64,000 nucleotides of DNA from an uncultured Spirochaetaceae bacterium. Lineage in GTDB: Bacteria > Spirochaetota > Spirochaetia > Sphaerochaetales > Sphaerochaetaceae. The stretch covers positions 16,612 through 80,611 of the forward strand of contig CALXLE010000099.1 in assembly GCA_944389115.1 (NCBI GenBank), written 5' to 3'. Each line of letters starts with the position of its first letter. Within the stretch, counting starts at the first letter, position 1. The position numbers were made by a program, and so were the translations under genes. The notes beneath the pieces are model-generated. The model saw only the letters and a program-made list of their open reading frames with translations. It had not been told where the DNA came from and made no database searches. Positions 8,401 through 16,277 of this stretch are shown piece after piece.

Positions 8401-10396
8401 TATCGCCGAGCTTCCTCATCGCATCGGCGTTGTACGGTGAGCTCATGAGGAGATCTATCTCAAGGGATTCAGGCGATGCCGAGAGCATGCCCGCGAGCTG
8501 GCTCCTTGCGTCCTGCAGCCTTCTGGCGTTGTCCGTGCGCTCCCTCTCGATCTCGCGGTACATGGCAGCCTCTGACCTTGAGAGTGCCGGGGCCTTTGCC
8601 ATGTCCTCCGCAATCATATCGAGCTTGGTCTTGTACTGATGCTCCGCGGAATACAGATTCACAAGATACCTGATATCGCGGAATGCGGAATCCACGCTGG
8701 AGTCGGAGAAATCATGGGATACGGAGGCGGCCAAACCTTTGGTGCCGTTTTCCCGGAGCTTCCTGTCCACTGCCCTGCTGAACTGATAGCCTATAGAAGC
8801 GAGATTGCCGGAGCTGACCCTGAGCTCCTGGTTGGCGCTGAGGGAGCGTCTGAATGCCATATCGTATTTCTCTATCGCATCCTGGTAATCCTGATACGAT
8901 GAAAACTCCAGCTTCTCGATCCTGTTCTTCTGGAGGTCGAACTCGCGCCTGATGTCCTCAGGCGTGTAGATCCCGCCTATTGCAGGGGAAAGCCCTATCT
9001 CCCTTGCCTTCTCGGCAAGCTGAGCGGAAGCCTCCCCGAAATCCTTCATGGTATTCTCGCTGAGCGTAGCGGCGGATGCCGTTATGAATCTCTGGAGTGC
9101 GCGGAGAACAGTGGAAACGGGAAGATCCTGGACCATTCTGCTCCTCACTCGCGAAAGCCTCTCGTCTATCTGGGTGTTGAGATCGTTATAGCTCCGTATG
9201 AATGCATCCCTGTTCCCGGTTCCTTCATGCATAAGGAACTCATCATTCCTCATACGGAAATCCCTGATGATCGTCTCTGCGCTGGTTTTCCCGTATTTCG
9301 ATATATCAAAGCCTGCTTCCTTCTCCATGTCCGCATATCTTTCAGCGAAGGACCTGATATCCTTCACAGCGGCTGCATAGGCTGCATTTATCTCCTTGCT
9401 ATGGCTCATGCGGTACTGATGCGATTTCTCCACATACCTGACAAGGGAGGCGCTCCATCTGTTGAAATTGGCAAGGTCCCTGGAATCGCCGATGTTCTTC
9501 GCTATCTCAGGCGGCTCCTTCTTCTCGCCGGTCTTCGGATCGAAGTACGGCATCTGCTCCATTATGTCATTGGTCCCTGCCCCGAACGCGAGCTCCGGGA
9601 ACATCCTGGAAACGGCCCATGCATTGTCGAGAGTTGCCGCATCGCAGCGGGCGATGAGCCCGTCGATCGATGAGCTGAGGACATTGTCCTTCATGGCATC
9701 AGGAACCTCTGTAAGGTCTCCCATGCTGGAGGAATTCATCCTGAGGGAGAACAGGCACTCATTGAGCCTGACGATATCCTCGACAGTGTAATCGGAAGAG
9801 CAGATCCTCGCGATATCCTCATCGCTGACTGTCTTGGGCTGCGGCCTGTCAGGTTCCACATAGGAATTCCCATCGCGGAAGTCCAGCGAATCAGGAGCGA
9901 TGTCAAGCTCCTTCCCCGTTATCGCCTTCGCAGCATCTGAGAGCTTCTGCATGAACGCATGTATCTCCGATGAGATCCCTGTTATCGAGTTCTCGTCAGT
10001 GGCTGCTATGAGCCCTCCGCCGCGGCCACCGCGCTCATCCTCATCCTTCAGCTCGTTCACATTCGCTGAGAGCACGCTTCCGTAGCCATACTCCCCCGGA
10101 CCGTCTGAGCCGAAGGCATCAGCCTCGCGTTCGGCATCCGCTATCCTTGCCTCGTTCTCGACGAGCTTGCGGTTCAGCATCTCGCGTCTCCTGAACTCAA
10201 GCTCCGAGCTTGCCGCCTTGAATGAGACCGCTATGGACTGGATATAGCCCAGCGCGTTCCTCATCTGCTCTTCCATTCCCTTGAATGGCTTCTTCACAAC
10301 ATTCTTGGAGAAGAAATAAAGCCCTTCTGTATGAGCCGCAATGTATGCGAACTTCTCAGAAGGGTTGTAATCGCTATATCCTGCCTTATCAGCCAT
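5453..10396 (-). CDS. Giant unrecognised, mostly helical protein (1647 aa)
   Basis: This is the longest gene in the window, almost 5 kb without interruption, with GAGGAGG nine bases before the ATG. The sequence is highly charged and almost wholly alpha-helical, with many heptad-like stretches, a glycine/arginine patch near residue 123 (ERGGRGGG) and a Ser/Arg/Lys-rich tail. No signal peptide, membrane helix, Walker motif or relaxase HUH motif was found. Its own promoter lies at 10441-10470 and the 926-aa gene follows 16 bases downstream. The intact frame and strong ribosome site say it is expressed. Whether it travels through the mating channel, organises element DNA or is structural cannot be told from sequence. 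Confidence 0.8.
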   Translation of the reverse strand: MADKAGYSDYNPSEKFAYIAAHTEGLYFFSKNVVKKPFKGMEEQMRNALGYIQSIAVSFKAASSELEFRRREMLNRKLVENEARIADAEREADAFGSDGPGEYGYGSVLSANVNELKDEDERGGRGGGLIAATDENSITGISSEIHAFMQKLSDAAKAITGKELDIAPDSLDFRDGNSYVEPDRPQPKTVSDEDIARICSSDYTVEDIVRLNECLFSLRMNSSSMGDLTEVPDAMKDNVLSSSIDGLIARCDAATLDNAWAVSRMFPELAFGAGTNDIMEQMPYFDPKTGEKKEPPEIAKNIGDSRDLANFNRWSASLVRYVEKSHQYRMSHSKEINAAYAAAVKDIRSFAERYADMEKEAGFDISKYGKTSAETIIRDFRMRNDEFLMHEGTGNRDAFIRSYNDLNTQIDERLSRVRSRMVQDLPVSTVLRALQRFITASAATLSENTMKDFGEASAQLAEKAREIGLSPAIGGIYTPEDIRREFDLQKNRIEKLEFSSYQDYQDAIEKYDMAFRRSLSANQELRVSSGNLASIGYQFSRAVDRKLRENGTKGLAASVSHDFSDSSVDSAFRDIRYLVNLYSAEHQYKTKLDMIAEDMAKAPALSRSEAAMYREIERERTDNARRLQDARSQLAGMLSASPESLEIDLLMSSPYNADAMRKLGDILSSEKESEVKALPDSFAGFFSDTELRNIESFRERCIEASGKADDEDKRRDASEQVGRYIADIVMDKSREEKSMLISVLSDIYPHEAIAAAEETVDNLRIAARAFRRMEELDPEIAEAARELHASNDRALAREAVKRAEQSGIALSEEDALESVSLAAAKVRIRDKYSSARSTVRRTREAFPNAEVYARKQDAKSRGEKADENEILLASPVYGNTGEEGIELGVNPLKEISMIKGGTAMLVFPDEVEAYNQRSYELSTGSRGPDFTRYASALAELRLAGILDDSTRESIISLVKDDVDSHVEALRSRASECRVASAQYGDVAASGFDPRTQMSVMDRFRTQLSLSPHDRPAVPYTKESILAMDEPDEDIAMSRHELLARDIRKAYANNPYLDIQPVIDFINDPEPYCIKEDDGSIPPKRTELMAYLRRNRVMGLAAERTQESDYPGDLCYGRAARNDLIDIGFLGQEDARREATAMSKQLREEADECTRKADALSRGWKPMLLEAGSERQLFPATLTEHLPELLGKDGVSAVIEKLDPEISRKYVAQMRSLETASRNIQKGMSTINLLDALSALAERTYASAHGIALPTDEKEKAEEKERLRSKYSRLLPADGTLSDKKALRLLAAESIEGFRKKVNYVMNRLAGMDLDTQVAFLRSQLYSRSDSSETREKKAGYLINQPEMAEFANFLRMSPNAIKSAIRKNWKYYTVTSGENGERTTRPDIRYALNEYLYGQKTLDPIGSTVLRSIFGLSEDAFQKTLRDDSVKAVKRRDYLQEGVVFRPEPTRIRSVKEVTRKASRNRDEFPYSLRNRHILNERPRTLTVHLPDGVAPERYFNDLRERAERSGTNFGDAFSASNWEVRKNSGGYYELTPDEDNVFDGAISFMKGQDIFEKDSSGTPRRIIVTSPDESEIERLDAIDKAIAARLRESEPTIREEVSKETKERSVSGAYRESDKDSSRSASAEKGARKARTARGIGGMSRD

Positions 10397-10440
10397 AATC
10401 CATGTCCTCCTCGCCGTCCAGCGGCTTCACCTTTATTTGA

Positions 10441-10470
10441 ATAATACTGCAATATATGAAAAGATTTCAA
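10441..10470 (-). promoter_or_regulatory. Promoter of the giant-protein operon
   Basis: On the minus strand TTGAAA is followed after 18 bases by TATTAT (plus-strand ATAATA at 10441-10446). It lies about 45 bases before the ATG at 10396 and overlaps the divergent upstream region of the rightward gene at 10554. Confidence 0.5.
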
Positions 10471-10480
10471 CAGTAAAGAC

Positions 10481-10486
10481 TATAAT
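10481..10486 (+). promoter_or_regulatory. -10 box for the rightward gene at 10554
   Basis: A perfect TATAAT in the context GACTATAATATAT. No clear -35 hexamer stands 16-18 bases upstream. It is divergent from, and only about 10 bases away from, the promoter of the giant genes, so the two may be co-regulated. Confidence 0.5.
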
Positions 10487-10553
10487 ATATAGCGATTGAT
10501 GCCGGATTGATCCGAATCAATCTCGCTGTTCATTGCAATCAAGGAGGATTCCT

Positions 10554-11429
10554 ATGCTGAGAAGATCATTGATATCATTGATGGCGGCTATATGCCTGCT
10601 GTTCCCTGTCTATTCCGCTGAGAGCGGCGTGGGTGCCGATACGGATGGCGTGTTGCCGCGCATCTACACGGAAGAGGAGCAGGAGCTGGTTCCTGCTGAT
10701 GCGCTTGCCCTGGAGGATGAGGATACGGCGATGGCATATCTCTTCCTGACATCATACAGCCTTATGATGGAAGGGAAAGGCGAAGGCGGGCTGCTCTGCT
10801 TCTCCGATCAGGGAGAATACATCGCGGGCTTCAGGATGGAAGGAACCCCGGAGGATTTCTTCATGGACATCCCCGCTTCCACCCTCTTCGTCCCATATGC
10901 GCTCCCCACACAGCTCTGTGCCGCGCTCTTCGCCGGGCTCGATGACGTGGAATCAGTTTCGCGGCTCAAGGAATACTATGACAACGGAGGGCTTTCATGC
11001 ATGCTGGTGACAGTCCTCCAGATAGAGGAAGAGACGGTATCGGAGGATCCTGTCTATAGCCTCGCAAGGCGGCGCATAGAGAGAAGCGCGGCGGCATCCG
11101 GCCTTGATATCGGTCCGTTCTATGAAGCATACGCATCAAGAGGCATAACAGAGACCGATCTTGTGAACAGCTTCCTTCAGGGAAAGAAGACCGCGAATGA
11201 TATCGCTCTCGATGCCATAAGGATAATCAAGGAAAACTCTGAGACGGTGCCAGCTATGGCGAAGGCGATGCCGGTTTTCGGTATCATAGGCATCGTGCTC
11301 GGAATGATCGCAATAGCCGTTGCAGTAGCCGGCATGATAATCGCGAGGAAGGCTTCGGCAGAGAAGAACGATGCGGTGGATTCCGATAGCCTGGATGATG
11401 CAGGATCGGACGAAAACGAGGAAAACTGA
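10554..11429 (+). CDS. Unrecognised exported protein with C-terminal membrane anchor
   Basis: The start at 10554 is preceded by AAGGAGGA; an upstream in-frame TTG at 10533 is rejected because it would place that site inside the gene. The 291-residue product has a signal peptide ending near PVYSA, a long extracytoplasmic acidic domain, and one membrane helix near residues 230-258 (FGIIGIVLGMIAIAVAV) followed by a short acidic cytoplasmic tail. I do not recognise the domain. It is transcribed away from the giant-protein operon. A cell-surface, entry-exclusion or envelope role would fit the architecture, but none is shown. Confidence 0.7.
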   Translation: MLRRSLISLMAAICLLFPVYSAESGVGADTDGVLPRIYTEEEQELVPADALALEDEDTAMAYLFLTSYSLMMEGKGEGGLLCFSDQGEYIAGFRMEGTPEDFFMDIPASTLFVPYALPTQLCAALFAGLDDVESVSRLKEYYDNGGLSCMLVTVLQIEEETVSEDPVYSLARRRIERSAAASGLDIGPFYEAYASRGITETDLVNSFLQGKKTANDIALDAIRIIKENSETVPAMAKAMPVFGIIGIVLGMIAIAVAVAGMIIARKASAEKNDAVDSDSLDDAGSDENEEN

Positions 11430-11462
11430 CCGTTTTATGGAATCCTTTCCCTGTCCGCGGGC

Positions 11463-11468
11463 TATAAT
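11463..11468 (+). promoter_or_regulatory. -10 box before the 193-aa gene
   Basis: TATAAT in the 13-base context CGGGCTATAATAT, which recurs exactly before the tnpB gene (18269-18281). No convincing -35 hexamer. Confidence 0.5.
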
Positions 11469-11525
11469 ATATGTGAGCGGGCTGAAAGCCTGCAAAAAAC
11501 TTTCTGGATAAATAAGGAGCCACGC

Positions 11526-12107
11526 ATGGGTGACAGTAGGATAAGGGATTACGTAAGAAAGGATGGGGGTGCGGAAGCAAGGGTGTATGTGCACGAGACA
11601 CCGGAGGGCCTTCTCGGAGGGCTCTCCGATGAGGCGCTGCTTCTCCAGGACAGGTGGAAGGGAACTCTCTCCTACCTCTCCTCCATCGGCCGCTGGGATC
11701 ACGCGATACACATCTGGGACAAGAAGAACGTCCTCTACATCGAGGCCGGGTTCATATACGCTGAGAGCGATGATAACGGCCTGATAATGAGGACGCTTGT
11801 GGCGATGGGGATAAACAAGACGGACAGGTCCTTCCCTATCATCATCAAGGAAGGCCATGAGTATTACGAGGAAGCGCTGAGGAATCTCATCAATGACACA
11901 GTTGATGCGCTTGTCTCCGGATACGGATACTCCAGGGTCTTCCAGGTATACGACGCGGAGAAGTTCGAAAGACGCTTCAACGGTAGCTGCCATATGGTGC
12001 TGGATGAGAAGGGAGAACGGCTCGACAGCGACTATAAGGTCGTAGAGCCGAACGGCTCGCTGATCTTCAGCCAGGTACCCGCCGCAGTTGTTGATTATCT
12101 GATCTGA
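11526..12107 (+). CDS. Unrecognised 193-aa protein
   Basis: A soluble, acidic protein with ATAAGGAG shortly before its ATG, its own -10 box at 11463 and a strong terminator right after the stop. The sequence is mixed alpha/beta (for example VYVHETPEGLL near 20, VLYIEAGFIYAE near 70) with no recognised motif, signal peptide or membrane segment. It is transcribed as a single gene between the membrane protein at 10554 and the convergent trbL-like gene. No function can be given. Confidence 0.65.
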   Translation: MGDSRIRDYVRKDGGAEARVYVHETPEGLLGGLSDEALLLQDRWKGTLSYLSSIGRWDHAIHIWDKKNVLYIEAGFIYAESDDNGLIMRTLVAMGINKTDRSFPIIIKEGHEYYEEALRNLINDTVDALVSGYGYSRVFQVYDAEKFERRFNGSCHMVLDEKGERLDSDYKVVEPNGSLIFSQVPAAVVDYLI

Positions 12108-12112
12108 ACGAG

Positions 12113-12149
12113 CAGGAGGCCGCAGTCAAGCGGCCTCCTGTATTTTTCC
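12113..12149 (+). terminator. Rho-independent terminator
   Basis: CAGGAGGCCGC (12113-12123) pairs with GCGGCCTCCTG (12130-12140) around a six-base loop, followed by TATTTTTCC. It ends the rightward gene and faces the convergent trbL-like gene. Confidence 0.85.
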
Positions 12150-12179
12150 TGGATTACCATCCAGATTTGATTATGCCAT

Positions 12180-14402
12180 TCAGGTCCCTTCGCCAGAGCT
12201 ACCGCCAGGGCCGGCGCCTCCTCCACCATTTTTCGCAGCTTTGGATTCCTGCCGCCAGTTATAGAGCTTGGAGCCAAGAGATGACCCATCAATCTTATTG
12301 CCTTCCTTATCTTTTTTTGCTCCAATATTGCTCATCCATCTCGAAGCGCCCATCATAGCTTTATAGGCCAGCCCTGACGTATTTGCCATACCAGAAGCGG
12401 CTTTGGCAAGAGCTGCACCGCCAATTGCTCCAGGAACACTGCCAACTGCTCCCAATGCAGCGCCTCCGACTTTTGCAGCTTTCTTAACTGCTCCTCCTGC
12501 TGCCTTCGCGGCAAGGAATTTACCCATTGCTGCCGTGATGCCCTCACTCGAGACATTGCCGCTGAGGATGGCGTTGGTTATCTGTGAGCTTTGGTTAACG
12601 AAATATGTCTGCATGAAGATACAGAGGAATGATATGAAGATATGAGCAGCGAAGAGATCGAAGCTGGTTGTCTTCTCAATCGATCCTGTCTGCTTCAGCG
12701 TAGAGATGCCTATACCAAGCGGTGCTGCCTGTGAGCTTATGATCTTTATGAATTCAAGCTTATCGCCTATCGGTACACCAGCAAGAGTAAGATTATCCCT
12801 TTCCCGTAATAGAGCATTAGCATCTGTAATAGTATTTACGGCATCTGTAGTCCAATTCGTAAGCTGAAGTATCCCATCGTCTCTCATGGATTCAAATTTG
12901 CTATTGAGCCATTTCATCATTCCACCTACATATTCCTGCGCCTCTCCAACTGTTGGTACTGTAACGCTATGCGGACTCAGAAGTATATTGAATGTCGGTA
13001 TCTGGTTCTCTATATCTTCATTCTGCAGAGAAGCATCACCTGTCAGTTGGGCATAGTTCGACTGTGTAAGACCTGACACCTGTATAGTCGCACTTGTGAT
13101 GCTTATCTGGAGAGCTGACAGAAGCGATGACGTAATCGAGTCGACCATATTGAAGGTTGTGAATATGACCATCAGAAGAATAAATAGCTCCATCATATTG
13201 GAAAAAAGCGACATGATTGCCTTCTCTCCAAGGAACTTGAGCGGAGAGAATACGACAAAAGGCGTGATGCATATGGTTACTCCAAGAAGCAGATATACCT
13301 CGCATATATTCAGCATGATATGCAGGGCTGAAAATGAGATAAGGATACAAGCGAGAATTCTTACTCCAAGATATACAAGCCTAATAAGAGGATCAAGGAG
13401 AAAATCTGGAGCAAGTAGGGATGCGAGCTGTTTCCATATCCACTTGAGACCTCTCATAAGCCAGTTGTCGCCTTCTTCAACTTCAGAAGTTGGAAGGGAG
13501 AAATCAACAGCATTGTACAGATTGACACCAGTACCACCTACATTCTCAGGGTCTAGTGAATCAATTACGTATGTAAGATTTCGCACTAGCAACCCGGGAT
13601 ATTCAAATACGGTTGCATTGACCATGGCTGAAAGAATCCGCGCTTTTCTTGTCGTGAGATTACTAGTCTGTTCGTACTGGTTTTCAACTCCGGTTATTGT
13701 CCGAGCCATAAGTAGGAATCCATAACGAAAAGCTTCAACAAGGAAAGGAAGCGCAGATAGAAGAAGAAACATAAGAATACAGAGAAGGCCTTTTGAGATT
13801 ATCTCTTTGAGGATTCCTCCTTCCTTGTCCGTAAGATATCCATAGATGGCGGAGAATATGATTTCCGCGGCAAAAAACGAGAGAAAGAGGACTGTGACCA
13901 TATTCCATGAGGAACGCTGCACCGCAGAAGAAACACCAGAAACCGTCTTTGTATATGAAACTCCATCTGAGCGCTTGCCGTCCATTGTCAAGATACCATT
14001 TGAAAGCTGGTAATACCCATCGGAAATCAAAAGAGCATTTGAGGGGGTAATGTCTGTAACAGCCATGCCATTTATTGTTTTGCCGTCTACTGTATTGCCA
14101 TAGAAAAGCTGTAAGATATTCGGGAATGGTGTCATTCCAAGACAGAATGTCATTGTTGCTTCATCAAATATACCAGCAACACGCATCATCGTACCACCTA
14201 TTAATGAGCTCGCGCCCCATATCATTGATCCTGGCAGACCTACGTGTTCATTTGAGACAATATTGTCAGTTTGGCCTAATGCAGAACTCCATGCAGAAGA
14301 AGCATATTCAGGATCATCGGTATATGCCTCGGTAGCCGCGGAAGAATAGACTCCTGAAATCAAAACGAATAGAATTATAAAGATAACCAAGATTTTCTTC
14401 AT
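12180..14402 (-). CDS. trbL: TrbL/VirB6-family mating-channel membrane protein
   Basis: This 740-residue protein has a signal peptide, then a core of at least six membrane helices (roughly residues 165-235, 340-425, 590-620) and a long glycine/alanine/serine-rich cytoplasmic tail (KAAGGAVKKAAKVGGAALG...). That layout, and the trbJ-like gene 19 bases upstream, match TrbL/VirB6 proteins, which form the inner-membrane channel of the conjugation apparatus. AAGGA stands seven bases before the ATG. The gene is distinctly more AT-rich than the backbone, as is trbJ, so the pair may have been acquired as a cassette. Confidence 0.75.
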   Translation of the reverse strand: MKKILVIFIILFVLISGVYSSAATEAYTDDPEYASSAWSSALGQTDNIVSNEHVGLPGSMIWGASSLIGGTMMRVAGIFDEATMTFCLGMTPFPNILQLFYGNTVDGKTINGMAVTDITPSNALLISDGYYQLSNGILTMDGKRSDGVSYTKTVSGVSSAVQRSSWNMVTVLFLSFFAAEIIFSAIYGYLTDKEGGILKEIISKGLLCILMFLLLSALPFLVEAFRYGFLLMARTITGVENQYEQTSNLTTRKARILSAMVNATVFEYPGLLVRNLTYVIDSLDPENVGGTGVNLYNAVDFSLPTSEVEEGDNWLMRGLKWIWKQLASLLAPDFLLDPLIRLVYLGVRILACILISFSALHIMLNICEVYLLLGVTICITPFVVFSPLKFLGEKAIMSLFSNMMELFILLMVIFTTFNMVDSITSSLLSALQISITSATIQVSGLTQSNYAQLTGDASLQNEDIENQIPTFNILLSPHSVTVPTVGEAQEYVGGMMKWLNSKFESMRDDGILQLTNWTTDAVNTITDANALLRERDNLTLAGVPIGDKLEFIKIISSQAAPLGIGISTLKQTGSIEKTTSFDLFAAHIFISFLCIFMQTYFVNQSSQITNAILSGNVSSEGITAAMGKFLAAKAAGGAVKKAAKVGGAALGAVGSVPGAIGGAALAKAASGMANTSGLAYKAMMGASRWMSNIGAKKDKEGNKIDGSSLGSKLYNWRQESKAAKNGGGGAGPGGSSGEGT

Positions 14403-14421
14403 TGAGATTCCTTAATACGAT

Positions 14422-15351
14422 TCAATTGAATCCAAATCGTGTGTGTGTATAATCTCTGGTGGCATCTGCCAACCAACTAAGCTCTGAATCCCTCAAAGCT
14501 CTTTCCACAGCCAATGCCGAAGCTTCAAGTCTTGCGTGTTCCTGGTCAGCAAGATCCTGCTTTCGATTTTCTGCCTTCTTCCTGTTTTCCTCGAGTTCAT
14601 CTATCTGCCTCTGATATTGTTCGATCTGCTCGGTCCAGTTCTCTATAGATGCCCTGTATTGTTCTGCCAATGTTTCATTCTGATTATTAATCGCATTTAA
14701 ATAGCTTGCCCGTGCTTCAATTATCTTTCGCTGAAGCTCAGAAATTGTTTTCTCAAGACCTTCAATACCATCAAGTCCTACAAGCTCACCTGATGCACGA
14801 AGAAGAAAATTCGTCTCTACTGTAATATCAGAGATATCCCCGACGTAATCACCAAGATATCCAAGAGCTTTTGTGGCATTGGCACTGTTAGAAAGTAATG
14901 TACCAAACCCACCCAATATATCCCAGGCATCGCCAGAAGTAGGTATACCTTCAAAGATATTCCATGAATCCTGAAGCGACTCAAACACATCTGCTCCAGA
15001 ATTCCCCAGATCCTGTATCATTCCTGTTACATCACCGAAACTGGAAAAAAAAGAATCCCATGCTCCATTGGTGCTATCCCAGCCGGCAATCTGACCTGCC
15101 ATGCTCTGCAGACCATTCATGATATTGTTGAATCCGCCCTGCGACATTGTCTTCGCCGCATTGAGAAGCCGCTCGTATTCCGACTGCCACTGCTTGATCT
15201 GCCTGCCCCACTGCTCAACCTCTGACAGGAACTGAGCGATTCCCTCTGTTATGGCAGTAAAATCCACAACGGGCATATTCGCAGAGGCAGGGAAAATCCC
15301 GACACATGCAACAAGAAGAACCATCGCGATGAACTTGCGTATCCTAGTCAT
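14422..15351 (-). CDS. trbJ: TrbJ/VirB5-family conjugation protein
   Basis: This 309-residue exported protein has a signal peptide (cleavage near PASAN), then MPVVDF, the type of start of the mature TrbJ region, and long coiled-coil segments at about 37-70 and 200-275. TrbJ/VirB5 proteins are periplasmic or pilus-tip factors for mating contact. GGAGG lies before the ATG. A minus-strand TAGAAT (plus 15388-15393) about 37 bases upstream may be its -10 box. It is paired with trbL downstream. The assignment rests on size, signal peptide, helical content and pairing. Confidence 0.7.
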   Translation of the reverse strand: MTRIRKFIAMVLLVACVGIFPASANMPVVDFTAITEGIAQFLSEVEQWGRQIKQWQSEYERLLNAAKTMSQGGFNNIMNGLQSMAGQIAGWDSTNGAWDSFFSSFGDVTGMIQDLGNSGADVFESLQDSWNIFEGIPTSGDAWDILGGFGTLLSNSANATKALGYLGDYVGDISDITVETNFLLRASGELVGLDGIEGLEKTISELQRKIIEARASYLNAINNQNETLAEQYRASIENWTEQIEQYQRQIDELEENRKKAENRKQDLADQEHARLEASALAVERALRDSELSWLADATRDYTHTRFGFN

Positions 15352-15394
15352 CCTATACTCCTCCAGCTCCCTTCTATTCAGTATTCATTCTAGT

Positions 15395-15400
15395 TATAAT
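15395..15400 (+). promoter_or_regulatory. -10 box, candidate promoter of the sigma-factor gene
   Basis: TATAAT in AGTTATAATCC, within the 180-base gap between divergent trbJ and the sigma-factor gene. Transcription from here would give a leader of about 125 bases. No strong -35 hexamer is seen. Confidence 0.35.
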
Positions 15401-15531
15401 CCCTGTTCATCTTCAAGTATACCAGCATATATTGGAATAAACAGATATTTTATGCTTTAATGAACAGCAATCATACAAGCAGGCGCCTGCGGCGCTTTCC
15501 TTCAGGGCCAAGAGGAGAAAGGATTATACAG

Positions 15532-16221
15532 ATGCTTGATAACAAGAAGATATCAGAGAGAAACGCAGAGCTCGTCAGACGCATAAAAGCCGACAGGAAT
15601 GACGGCGCCGCATACAGGGAGCTGATCGATCTGAATTACCATATGCTTGGCAAGATGGCTGCTTCATATAAGCAGCCGCTGGAGATGAATGACCTGATAA
15701 GCGAAGGGATCTTCGGCCTGATAACAGCTGTCGACAGGTTCGACCCAGATGCCGGCAACAGCTTCATGACCTATGCGTACTGGCACATCAAGCGTTATAT
15801 GAACGATTACATCAGAAGCCTCTATGCAGTTCATGTCCCGAAAGGAAAAATCGATGAGAGCAGGAAGAACGGGGATGAGATCACGAATATGCAGTTCGCC
15901 CTCAGCCTACAGACAGGGAAGAACCTGGATCTCATCGACGGGGTGGACAGATATCTCGCCGCCGAGAAGGATGCGATGGATGAGTTCATGGAGAACGAGC
16001 TGCAGAACGATGTCAGGAAGGCTATCCAGAGGCTGAAGAACGCCAATGAACGCACTGCCCTTCAGCTCTTCTATGGCATCGGATGCGAAAAGGTGGGAAA
16101 AGAGGCGATAAGCAGGATACTCGGAATATCGGTACAGAAGGTCGGAAGCTACATCAGGAAAGGAAGAGAGCATCTGAAGAAGGATCCGGTTCTGAGGGAC
16201 TGGTATTATCTTCCGGGCTAA
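15532..16221 (+). CDS. Element-encoded sigma-70 family RNA polymerase sigma factor
   Basis: The chosen start (MLDNKKIS) has AAAGGA eight bases before it; an in-frame ATG at 15460 lacks a site. Of 229 residues, about 30-105 form sigma region 2, with the DLISEGIFGLITAVDRFDP core-binding segment and the FMTYAYWHIKRYMNDYIRS -10 recognition helix; about 160-215 form region 4, with a helix-turn-helix AISRILGISVQKVGSYIRKG. Region 1.1 is absent. It lies beside trbJ/trbL and ends at a strong terminator. It could direct polymerase to element promoters; several element genes have a perfect TATAAT but no -35 box. That link is inference. A phage-like or sporulation-type late sigma would look similar. Confidence 0.88.
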   Translation: MLDNKKISERNAELVRRIKADRNDGAAYRELIDLNYHMLGKMAASYKQPLEMNDLISEGIFGLITAVDRFDPDAGNSFMTYAYWHIKRYMNDYIRSLYAVHVPKGKIDESRKNGDEITNMQFALSLQTGKNLDLIDGVDRYLAAEKDAMDEFMENELQNDVRKAIQRLKNANERTALQLFYGIGCEKVGKEAISRILGISVQKVGSYIRKGREHLKKDPVLRDWYYLPG

Positions 16222-16247
16222 TCCTGAAACATTATTCCGAAGAGAGC

Positions 16248-16270
16248 GCCCCTTGGCTGAGCCAAGGGGC
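16248..16270. terminator. Hairpin terminator between convergent genes
   Basis: GCCCCTTGGC (16248-16257) pairs perfectly with GCCAAGGGGC (16261-16270) around TGA, followed by AGATTTCTT on the plus strand. It separates the sigma-factor gene from the convergent lipoprotein gene. The T-tract is poor, so efficiency is uncertain. Confidence 0.7.
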
Positions 16271-16277
16271 AGATTTC

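Noticed and set aside
11136..11993. 285-codon minus-strand open frame spanning two plus-strand genes
   Set aside because: It crosses the -10 box and gap between the genes at 10554 and 11526, both of which have ribosome sites and proper ends.
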